From Geothrix sp. SG200 (GTDB lineage Bacteria > Acidobacteriota > Holophagae > Holophagales > Holophagaceae): a DNA stretch of 64,000 bases. Location of the stretch: positions 124,001 through 188,000 of the forward strand of contig NZ_JAKZFR010000004.1 of assembly GCF_022808935.1 (NCBI RefSeq), written 5' to 3'. This document shows, piece after piece, positions 57,174 through 64,000 of the stretch. Within the stretch, counting starts at the first letter, position 1. Every line of letters begins with the position of its first letter. Under the pieces are notes generated by a model. It was given only the letters and a program-made list of their open reading frames with translations, did no database searches and was not told where the DNA came from. A program made the position numbers and the translations under genes.

Positions 57174-60100
57174 GAGGCCAGGGCCTTCTGGAGGGCGGCG
57201 CGGAGGTCGTCGAGGGTGTAGGGCTTCTGCAGGAAGCCGGCCAGCCCCCGCCCCAGCAGCAACCGGGTGGACTCCTGCTCGTTGTAGCCGCTGCTGAGGA
57301 TCACCCGGAGGTCCGGCCGGATCCTCCGCATGGCCTCGAAGGCGTCGCGCCCGTCCATGCGGGGCATGGTCAGGTCCATGAGCACCAGATCGATGGCCTC
57401 CGGTGCCGCCTCCAGGCGCGCCACCGCCGCGAGTCCATCCTCGGCGGTGACGATGTCGAGGCCCATGGAGGCCAAGGCGGCGCCGATGGTCTGCAGGACA
57501 GCAGGCTCGTCGTCGACCAGCAGGATGGTGCCTTCCAGGCGGACCTCGCCCTGGCCGTTCCTGGCCGGCTCGGCCAGCGGGCTGCCGGACGAGGCGGGGA
57601 AGTAGGCCTTGAAGGTGGAGCCCCGACCCACCTCGCTGGAGACCTGCAGGCCCGCGCGGTGGCCCTTCAGGATGCCGAGCATGGCGGAGAGGCCCAGGCC
57701 CCGGCCGGTGGCCTTGGTGGTGAAGAAGGGGTCGAAGATCCGGGCCATCACCTCGGGGCTCATGCCCTGCCCGGTGTCGCCCACTTCCAGGGTGACGTAG
57801 GGCCCCGGCAGGAGGGACTGCGTGGGGAAGGTGGCCGCGATGCCGGCCGCTTCGAGCTCGGCGGCGCCCGTGCGGATGGAGATGGTGCCCTCCTCGTCCC
57901 CCAGGGCGTCCGAGGCATTGGTCACCAGGTTCATGATCACCTGCTGGAGCTGGGTGCCGTCGGCTTCCAGCGGGGGGAGCCCCTCCGGAAGGTCGAGCCG
58001 CAGGCTGGCCTTCTTGGAGATGGACACCCGGAGCAGGTGGGTCATCTCGGAGACCACCAGGTTCAGGTCGTGGAGCGACACCACGAAGCGCCCCTTGCCC
58101 GAGTAGGCGAGCATCTGCTTGGTGAGGTCGGAGGCCTTGAGGACGGCCTTCTCGGCGCTCCCCAGGAAGGGGACGGCGGGGGAGGCGGGATCCAGGCTGG
58201 CCTGGGCGATGTTGAGGTTTCCCAGGATCGCCGTGAGCAGGTTGTTGAAGTCGTGCGCGATGCCGCCCGCCAGCACCCCGAGGCTCTCCAGCTTCTGGGC
58301 CTGCTGGATCTGGGCCTCCAGCTGGCGGCGCTGCGCCTCGGCCTGGTGCCGCTCGGTGATGTCCGTGCTGATGCCCACGATCCGGTGGATCCGCCCTTCG
58401 GCATTCCGGATGGGCACCAGCAGGGTCTGGAAGTGCCGCAGGCCGTGACCGAGGTCCGCGGATTCCTCGTAGGTGATCGGTCGGCCCGCCTCCAGGCAGC
58501 GTCGGTAGTTGGCGGAAATCGTGTCGGCGAGGGGACCCGGGAGCCAGTCCTCCAGGGGGCGGCCGACGATCTCCTGGGCAGGCCGCCCCAGGGTCCTGGC
58601 CTGGGCGGGGTTGAGGCTCTCCACGATGAATGGGCCGTGCTCCGGCACGCCGATCCAGAAGATGGCATCCGGGGAGTTCTCGAAGAGGCCCTGGTAGCGG
58701 GCCTCCGCATCGCGCAGGGCGGCCTCGGCGGCCTTCCGGGCCTCGACATCCCGGGCCGCCACCAGCAGCCGGTCCTGGCCGCTCACCTGCGCCCGGCGCA
58801 TGTTCACTTCCACCCAGAAGGAGCGGCCCGAGCGGTGGCGCCCGCGCCACTCGAAGACCTGGGGTGTTCCCGACGCGGCGCGACGGATCCAGGCCAGCGC
58901 CTCGGCCTGGGTGTAGGGAGGGATGTCCTCGCTGAAGGTGGACACCGGGATCTGGCGGAACTCCTCGGGCGTGTAGCCGTACATCTCCGTGGCGCGTGCG
59001 TTCGCCTCGAGGATGGCCCCGGTCTCGAGGTCGTGGACGAAGAGGGCGTCGTTCACGGCGTCGAACAGGTTGCGCAGGGTCTGCTCGCCCTGGCGAAGGA
59101 CCTCTTCGGTCCGCTTCCGGTCGGTCACGTCCCGCCGGATGCCGAAGTGGCCGAGGATCCGATGGCTGGCGTCGAAGAAGCAGATGCAGTCCCACTCGAT
59201 CCAACGCGGCTCCCCGCCGGGCCAGGTCTCCAGGAGCTCCCGGCGCAGGTGTCCCTGGGCCAGCAGCTCCCGCGTGTCCGATTCCGCCTGGTCGGGAGCA
59301 CCCCGGTAGAGATCCCGGAAGGTCCAGGCCGCCAGGTTCCCCTCGGGCACACCCAGCTGCTCCGCCAGGGCAGGGTTGGTGCGGGTGAGGCGCTGCCGGT
59401 CGAGGGCTGCGGCCACGGCGGCCTCGCGGTCTGTCCCCTCCTCCCAGGCCAGGGGCTCGTCCAGCATCGCGATGTAGTAGGCGTCCCGGGAGCGGGCGAA
59501 GAAGAGGTCCAGGCGTCGCTCGCTCTCCCGGAGGGCGACCTCGGCCCGATTGCGCTCGGTCATGTCCTCGGTGAGGCCGATGCCGCCCACCACCCGCCCC
59601 TCGGCGTCCTTGATGGGGTAGGTGAGCAGCCGGGACACCACCCGCCGCTGACCCGTGACGGAGAGGTACTCGCCCACGGTCTCGCCGAGCCGGCCCTCCA
59701 GGGCATCCTGGATGGCCTGGCGCACGCCGGGATGGACGACCCGCTCCGCCATGGAGAAGGAGGAGAGGGTGCGGCGATCGGCCCCCACCAGATCCAGGAA
59801 GGCCTGGTTGCACTCCTGGAGGACCGCGCGGGTGTCGAAGTGGAAGATGCCGATGGGGGCTTCGTTGAAGATGATCCGGTAGTGCTCCTCGCTGGCCCGG
59901 AGGGCGGCCTCCGCAGCCTGGCGGGCCTGCTCCCGGGCCAGGAGGGTGGCCTCCATGGCCTCGAAGGCCTGGGCGAGGCGCCCGATCTCGTGGTCCGGAT
60001 GGGCCAGCCCGGTGGACTGACCGAGCTCCCCGCGCGCCACCCGGTCGAGGTGGTCGGCCAGGGACCGGAGCGGAGCCAGGAGGAGGCGCTGACCCATCCC

Positions 60101-60271
60101 CCAGCCCACCAGGACCGCCGCCCCCGCGGCCACGGCCAGGACGGCCAGGCTCTGCCCCAGGGTGAGCTGGGCCGGGCCGGTGACCAGGATGATGACCAGC
60201 GACGGCCCCACGGCCAGGGCCACCAGCAGGAGGAGGTGGAACCGGAGGGAGCGGGTGGCGGGGGTCGGCAT
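57170..60271 (-). CDS. Hybrid histidine kinase with HAMP and four PAS domains
   Basis: 1033 residues. Two membrane helices (about 10-58), a HAMP-like segment (58-110), four PAS domains (about 125-245, 250-395, 400-520 and 525-650), phosphoacceptor His in GGIAHDFNNLL near residue 678, ATPase motifs NLVTNASDALGDEEG, DTGQGMSPEVMARIFDPFF and GRGLGLSAML, and a receiver domain (about 915-1033) with Asp in LMDLTMPRMDG. An internal phosphorelay protein; output partner unknown. The PAS domains suggest redox, oxygen or ligand sensing. Confidence 0.93.
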   Translation of the reverse strand: MPTPATRSLRFHLLLLVALAVGPSLVIILVTGPAQLTLGQSLAVLAVAAGAAVLVGWGMGQRLLLAPLRSLADHLDRVARGELGQSTGLAHPDHEIGRLAQAFEAMEATLLAREQARQAAEAALRASEEHYRIIFNEAPIGIFHFDTRAVLQECNQAFLDLVGADRRTLSSFSMAERVVHPGVRQAIQDALEGRLGETVGEYLSVTGQRRVVSRLLTYPIKDAEGRVVGGIGLTEDMTERNRAEVALRESERRLDLFFARSRDAYYIAMLDEPLAWEEGTDREAAVAAALDRQRLTRTNPALAEQLGVPEGNLAAWTFRDLYRGAPDQAESDTRELLAQGHLRRELLETWPGGEPRWIEWDCICFFDASHRILGHFGIRRDVTDRKRTEEVLRQGEQTLRNLFDAVNDALFVHDLETGAILEANARATEMYGYTPEEFRQIPVSTFSEDIPPYTQAEALAWIRRAASGTPQVFEWRGRHRSGRSFWVEVNMRRAQVSGQDRLLVAARDVEARKAAEAALRDAEARYQGLFENSPDAIFWIGVPEHGPFIVESLNPAQARTLGRPAQEIVGRPLEDWLPGPLADTISANYRRCLEAGRPITYEESADLGHGLRHFQTLLVPIRNAEGRIHRIVGISTDITERHQAEAQRRQLEAQIQQAQKLESLGVLAGGIAHDFNNLLTAILGNLNIAQASLDPASPAVPFLGSAEKAVLKASDLTKQMLAYSGKGRFVVSLHDLNLVVSEMTHLLRVSISKKASLRLDLPEGLPPLEADGTQLQQVIMNLVTNASDALGDEEGTISIRTGAAELEAAGIAATFPTQSLLPGPYVTLEVGDTGQGMSPEVMARIFDPFFTTKATGRGLGLSAMLGILKGHRAGLQVSSEVGRGSTFKAYFPASSGSPLAEPARNGQGEVRLEGTILLVDDEPAVLQTIGAALASMGLDIVTAEDGLAAVARLEAAPEAIDLVLMDLTMPRMDGRDAFEAMRRIRPDLRVILSSGYNEQESTRLLLGRGLAGFLQKPYTLDDLRAALQKALAS

Positions 60272-60336
60272 GGAGGTGAATCCGGGGGCTGTATCGGCCC
60301 TTGGGGGGGAAGACCCAAATCCCGTGGGGGAGGTTC

Positions 60337-61197
60337 CTAGCCGCTCCGGAGCCGGAGGGCGGCCAGGCGCCAGGCCTCGTCCAGGTCGCTCCGGGCCAGG
60401 GCAGCCTGCAGTGCGCGTTCGAGGGCGTCCGGGGCCTCGGGGTCGCCGGGGTGCCGGGCCATGGCGGCGAGGTCCGGCAGGCCGGGGCTGTTGGCCAGCT
60501 GGCCCAGGTCGTTGGCCGTGAGGATGCGGCTTTGCTTCAAGACGTCGGGCAGGGCGTCGTAGCCCAGGGGCTTCCCCGCAGGCTTGGGCACCTGGAACAC
60601 CGCCGCGCCGCTGGCCCGGGTGTAGAAGGCGCCGCCGTTGCGGCCGATGAGGTCCAGCGCGTCCGGGTGGAGGAGGCCGTCCACGAAGCAGTCCTCACGC
60701 ACGTGGAAGGCCAGCACCTCGCCGATGAGCATGAGGCCGGAACCGGGGCCCGTGCCGAGCTCCACCACCTGCTGCAGGCGGCACTCCATCTGGAAGGGGC
60801 TCTCGGCGACCAGGGCGGGCTGTACGAGCCGCGCGGGCAGCGGCGTGAGGCCGCTCTTGGGGAACTCGTCCACGCCATCGGGCCACTCGGCGCTGGCCAC
60901 GTTCATGGGGTGCAGCATGGCATGGCTCACGGCGGCGATGACGAACTCCCCCGTGGCCACGGCGTTCAGGTAGGTGTGCTTCACCGTGCCGTCCCTTCCA
61001 CGCCGGTTGGGCGCGAAGGCCACCGTGGGCGGGTTGGAGCCGAAGGCGTTGAAGAAGCTGAAGGGCGACAGGTTCCGCACGCCCTCCTTCGAGACCGTGC
61101 TGGCCAGGGCGATGGGCCGCGGCGCCACGCCCCCGCAGAGGAGGGCGTTGGTCTCGATGGGCGTGAGGTCGCCCGGCAGGATCGTGCGCAGGCTCAT
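60337..61197 (-). CDS. Flavin reductase-like (FMN-binding split-barrel) protein
   Basis: 286 residues from ATG 61197. Split-barrel FMN-binding domain in the N-terminal ~200 residues: GGVAPRPIALASTVSKEG, NLSPFSFFNAFGSNPPTVAF, and ESPFQMECRLQQVVELG. The C-terminal ~80 residues are an extension of unknown role. Members reduce flavins or act on aromatic compounds. The start overlaps the next gene's stop by 4 bases. Probably cotranscribed with the hydrolase and FAH genes. Confidence 0.88.
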   Translation of the reverse strand: MSLRTILPGDLTPIETNALLCGGVAPRPIALASTVSKEGVRNLSPFSFFNAFGSNPPTVAFAPNRRGRDGTVKHTYLNAVATGEFVIAAVSHAMLHPMNVASAEWPDGVDEFPKSGLTPLPARLVQPALVAESPFQMECRLQQVVELGTGPGSGLMLIGEVLAFHVREDCFVDGLLHPDALDLIGRNGGAFYTRASGAAVFQVPKPAGKPLGYDALPDVLKQSRILTANDLGQLANSPGLPDLAAMARHPGDPEAPDALERALQAALARSDLDEAWRLAALRLRSG

Positions 61198-62228
61198 GAT
61201 TTCCCGAACCGGACGGTCTTCTGGCCCGCGTCCGCGGCCTTGAGGAAGCGGATGAGGCCCTCGCAGTAGGTGCGCTGGTCGTCCCACATGGACATGTGGC
61301 TGCCGTTCGGGCAGAGCAGGAAGCTGCCGTGCTGCACCTGGGTCGAGACCCACTTCATGTGGGCGGGGTCCATGGTGTCGTAGGTGCCGCCGATGACCAG
61401 GGTGGGCATGGCGAGCTTCGGCAGGTCGGCCTTGCGGTCCCACTTTTCGAGACGGCCCGAGGCGCCGAACTCGCTGGGGCCTTGCATGAGCACGTAGATG
61501 TCGTTGTTGGCGTGGGCATTGGCCCGCTTGACGGCGTCGGGCCACTCGGGGAGCCGGCACAGGTGCTTGGCGTAGAAGTTCGGGATCAGCAGCTCCATGT
61601 AGCGGGGGTTCTCGTACTGCCCCTTGGCCTCGAGCTCCTTCACCTCCTTCACCACCGCCGGATCCATCTGCTTGGCCAGCACCTCGCTGGCGTAGCGGTT
61701 GTAGTCTGGGATGCTCATCATCATGTTCGAGATGATCAGCCCCTTGAGGTTCGCGCCGTACTTCAGCGCGTATTCCGCGGCCAGGATGCCGCCCCAGGAG
61801 TGGCCCAGCAGGTAGAAATTGTCCTTGGTCAGGCCCAGGGCCTTGCGCACCTGCTCGACCTCCTCCACGAAGCGCTCAGTGGTCCAGAGGTCCCGGTCCT
61901 TGGGCTGGTCCGAGTAGGCCGAGCCCAGCTGGTCGTAGTAGATGAACTCGATGCCCTGGGCGGGGAGGTAGCCCTCCAGCGACTCGAAGTACTCGTGGGT
62001 GGAGCCGGGCCCGCCGTGGAGCAGCAACAGCTTGATGCGCGGGTTGTTCCCGAACCGCTTGGTCCAGACTTTGAAGGTGCCCTTGGGCGTCTGGATGGGG
62101 ATGAGCTTCACCCCGCCCTCCCGGACCTTGGCGCTGTCCGAGAAGTAGGTCCTCAGGGTGGGCTTCTGCGCGAGGACAGGGCTCGCGACGGCCAGCAGGC
62201 CGAGGAAGAAGGCGAGGGCGCGGCGCAT
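61194..62228 (-). CDS. Secreted proline iminopeptidase-family hydrolase
   Basis: 344 residues: signal peptide (FFLGLLAVASPVLAQ), then an alpha/beta hydrolase of family S33. Oxyanion motif LLHGGPGSTHEY near residue 74, nucleophile Ser in LLGHSWGGILAAE near residue 145, and the late His in CPNGSHMSMW. Members release N-terminal proline from peptides or hydrolyse related esters. Periplasmic. Confidence 0.88.
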   Translation of the reverse strand: MRRALAFFLGLLAVASPVLAQKPTLRTYFSDSAKVREGGVKLIPIQTPKGTFKVWTKRFGNNPRIKLLLLHGGPGSTHEYFESLEGYLPAQGIEFIYYDQLGSAYSDQPKDRDLWTTERFVEEVEQVRKALGLTKDNFYLLGHSWGGILAAEYALKYGANLKGLIISNMMMSIPDYNRYASEVLAKQMDPAVVKEVKELEAKGQYENPRYMELLIPNFYAKHLCRLPEWPDAVKRANAHANNDIYVLMQGPSEFGASGRLEKWDRKADLPKLAMPTLVIGGTYDTMDPAHMKWVSTQVQHGSFLLCPNGSHMSMWDDQRTYCEGLIRFLKAADAGQKTVRFGKS

Positions 62229-62254
62229 GGTGGCTCCTGGGAGGATGAACCAGT

Positions 62255-63274
62255 CTAGTCCCCGGCCGGGCCAGAGGGCGTGCCGGCATAGAGGTCGGGC
62301 AGCATGCCGCCCACCAGGTGGGGGGGCATGCCCGCCAGCCGCTCGGGCACGTGGGTGATGGTGTTCACCAGCCGGCCCAGGCCCTCGATCTCCAGCACCA
62401 CCTCGTCGCCGGCCTTGAGCCAGAGGTTGTCGGTGACCTTCGAGCCGTTCAGCTCCAATAGGCAGCCCGTCCCCACGGTGCCGCTGCCGATGACCTCACC
62501 GGGGTGCATCTGGATGCCGTAGCTGGTGCGCTGGAGGATCTGGGCGAAGGTCCAGTTCATGCTGTCCGCATTCCCATCGGACAGGCGGTGTCCATTCACC
62601 TCGCAGGTCATGCGGGCGTGGAGCAGCTCCCCGGCGGGCGTCTTCTCCAGATCCAGCTCGTCCTTGGTCACCAGCCAGGGGCCCAGGCTGGTGGCGAAGT
62701 CCTTGCCCTTGCAGGGGCCGAGGGACAGCTTCATCTCCTCTATCTGGAGCATGCGGGCGCTCCAGTCGTTCATCACCAGGTATCCGAAGATGGCGTCGTC
62801 AGCCTCCTCCAGCGTGGCGTTCTTCAGGGGGCGACCTGTGACGATGGCCACCTCCAGCTCGAAGTCCAGGCGCGTCAGGTGGTGATCCTGCACCTGCACC
62901 TCGCCGGGGCCCGTGACGGCCAGGTGGTTGGTGAAGTAGGTGACGGGGAAGAGGTCGAACTCGGGGATCATGTCGAGGCCGCGGTTGCGGCGGGCCGTGG
63001 CCACGTGCTGGCGGAAGGCGTAGCCGTCGCGCATGGAGACGGGCCGGGGGATGGGCGCCAGCAGGCGCACGGTGCCGGGATCCACCAGGGCCTGGGCCGG
63101 CGGGGCCGCGGCCAGGGCCCGGGCCAGGGGCATGAGCTCGTCCTGGCGGCGGATGAGGGTCAGCATGTCCACGGCCAGGCGCGGCTCGGCGGCGGCGAAG
63201 TCGAGGATGCGGCCGTCCGCCATGACGGCGCCGATCTTCTCCGCGTCGGCCTTCAAGAAAGTCACCAGCTTCAT
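62255..63274 (-). CDS. Fumarylacetoacetate hydrolase family protein
   Basis: 339 residues. FAH fold with an N-terminal SH3-like domain and C-terminal catalytic domain: DLFPVTYFTNHLAVTGPGE, then LDFELEVAIVTG (metal Glu) and FGYLVMNDWSARMLQIEE (metal Asp), and GSGTVGTGCLLE. It splits fumarylacetoacetate or a similar diketo acid. Together with hmgA at 55020 it suggests the homogentisate route. First gene of a minus-strand set with the hydrolase and flavin reductase. Confidence 0.92.
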   Translation of the reverse strand: MKLVTFLKADAEKIGAVMADGRILDFAAAEPRLAVDMLTLIRRQDELMPLARALAAAPPAQALVDPGTVRLLAPIPRPVSMRDGYAFRQHVATARRNRGLDMIPEFDLFPVTYFTNHLAVTGPGEVQVQDHHLTRLDFELEVAIVTGRPLKNATLEEADDAIFGYLVMNDWSARMLQIEEMKLSLGPCKGKDFATSLGPWLVTKDELDLEKTPAGELLHARMTCEVNGHRLSDGNADSMNWTFAQILQRTSYGIQMHPGEVIGSGTVGTGCLLELNGSKVTDNLWLKAGDEVVLEIEGLGRLVNTITHVPERLAGMPPHLVGGMLPDLYAGTPSGPAGD

Positions 63275-63368
63275 CGGTCGCTCCAGGGCAGGAAACCCAG
63301 TCTACAGCTGGAAAAACACGACTCGGGCATCGTCATTCGGGAGGCGCGGGATCCGGTACACTCAGGCC

Positions 63369-64000
63369 ATGCGCGCCCTCCTCCTCGCCACGACCCTCCT
63401 CCTGCCGGGAACCGCCATGACGCCCTCTGCCCCCGCGACCGCCACCCGCCTCGAGCCGCTGCGCCTGGGTCGATTGCAGGTGTGGAAGCTGCAGGACGGC
63501 CAGATCTCCCTCGCCGCGTCGCTGCTCAAGGGCCTCGACGCCGCCGAGGCGCGGCGGATGCTGGGCGGCAGGGACGCCGCGGACACGCCGGTGAACGCCT
63601 TCCTCGTGCGGATGCCGGGCCACACCGTCCTGGTGGATACGGGCATGGGCAAGGATCCCGAGGAGAACTCGGGCCACCTGGAAGCGCAGCTCGCCGCGGC
63701 GGGCGTGGCGCCCGCCGACATCGACCTGGTCCTCATCACCCACGAGCACTTCGACCACATCGGCGGGCTGCTGAAGGCCGATGGCACGCGGGCCTTCCCC
63801 AGGGCGGTCCTGCGGGTGGCCCGCCGCGAGCACGCCTTCTGGACGGAGGATCCCGCGGGCCTGCCCGAGCGCCTGCGGGACCGGGCGCCGAAGCTGAAGG
63901 CTCTCTTCGAGACCTACGGGAAGGCCGGAGCTTTCCGGCCCTTCGAGGACGGCGAGGAACTCGCCCCGGGCCTCCGCGCCCTCCCGGCCCACGGCCATAC
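63369..64000 (+). CDS. Secreted metallo-beta-lactamase-fold hydrolase (3'-truncated by window edge)
   Basis: Starts at ATG 63369 with a signal peptide (MRALLLATTLLLPGTAM) and runs to the window end without a stop (~210 residues). The zinc motif THEHFDHIGG near residue 125 is the MBL-fold signature, and NAFLVRMPGHTVLVDTGMG precedes it. A PAHGHT segment at the very end may hold another metal His. Family members include lactonases and glyoxalase II; substrate unknown. Divergent from the FAH gene. Confidence 0.88.
   Translation, partial: MRALLLATTLLLPGTAMTPSAPATATRLEPLRLGRLQVWKLQDGQISLAASLLKGLDAAEARRMLGGRDAADTPVNAFLVRMPGHTVLVDTGMGKDPEENSGHLEAQLAAAGVAPADIDLVLITHEHFDHIGGLLKADGTRAFPRAVLRVARREHAFWTEDPAGLPERLRDRAPKLKALFETYGKAGAFRPFEDGEELAPGLRALPAHGH

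Noticed and set aside
55503-60340. Very long open frames opposite hmgA, the MscS gene and the hybrid kinase (over 1300 codons each)
   Set aside because: They are mirror frames of well-supported genes in GC-rich DNA; their translations are Arg/Pro/Gly-rich, without domains or ribosome sites.

Overview
The window is GC-rich, gene-dense bacterial chromosome with no phage, plasmid, CRISPR array or recognisable transposase. It holds about 65 protein genes, one tRNA, and an unusual number of short structured intergenic repeats. The gene set points to an anaerobic or facultative Gram-negative of the Acidobacteriota, Holophagales (Geothrix-like): a eukaryote-type citrate synthase, a tungsten aldehyde:ferredoxin oxidoreductase with its own tungstate transporter, MglBA, and a bacterial deoxyhypusine-synthase homologue. 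That placement is inference; no 16S gene is present.

Layout. 1-10 kb: truncated M23 peptidase, EamA transporter, RdgB, a ThiF/MoeB E1-like enzyme, a 5'-nucleotidase, and the isoprenoid operon xseB-ispA-dxs. 10-15 kb: an orphan NtrC-type regulator, a monocistronic secreted Lys/Ala/Glu repeat protein with its own promoter and terminator, deoC, mglB-mglA and tRNA-Asn. 15-25 kb: FKBP isomerase, DJ-1/PfpI protein, thiC, pfkA, a GDP-mannose pair (manC and a small cupin isomerase whose 5' end is tandemly repeated), a LolA-like protein, the deoxyhypusine synthase homologue, gluQ and rpsT. 25-38 kb: transketolase N-half, argS, pyrG, gltA, lysS, a DegT aminotransferase, a PilZ protein, rplI, an HU gene whose 3' end is duplicated downstream, and an esterase. 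38-52 kb: LysR regulator divergent from an ALDH7-type dehydrogenase, a histidine kinase, then a long minus-strand tungsten region (ferredoxin, AOR, ThiS-like protein, TupC, TupB, PruA, TupA, ModE-like regulator) followed on the plus strand by moeA. 52-64 kb: amidohydrolase, POT transporter, homogentisate dioxygenase, MscS channel, a multi-PAS hybrid kinase, flavin reductase, proline iminopeptidase-like hydrolase, fumarylacetoacetate hydrolase, and a truncated metallo-beta-lactamase-fold gene.

How the genes fit together. The clearest functional unit lies at 42-52 kb: tungstate uptake (TupABC), cofactor insertion (MoeA, ThiS/MoaD-like protein), a ModE-like regulator, and the consumer enzyme (AOR plus a four-cluster ferredoxin). 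pruA, which handles an aldehyde, sits inside the tup genes. HmgA and the FAH-family hydrolase suggest tyrosine/phenylalanine breakdown.

The most unusual material is non-coding. (1) A 180-bp tandem repeat carries copies of the manA-like start. (2) A structured insert lies between two copies of the HU 3' end and terminator. The two inserts share a hairpin architecture. (3) Heptamer (CTGAGGA) repeats sit immediately before three start codons, where they appear to supply the Shine-Dalgarno sequence. (4) Several short palindromic elements have perfect terminal inverted repeats.
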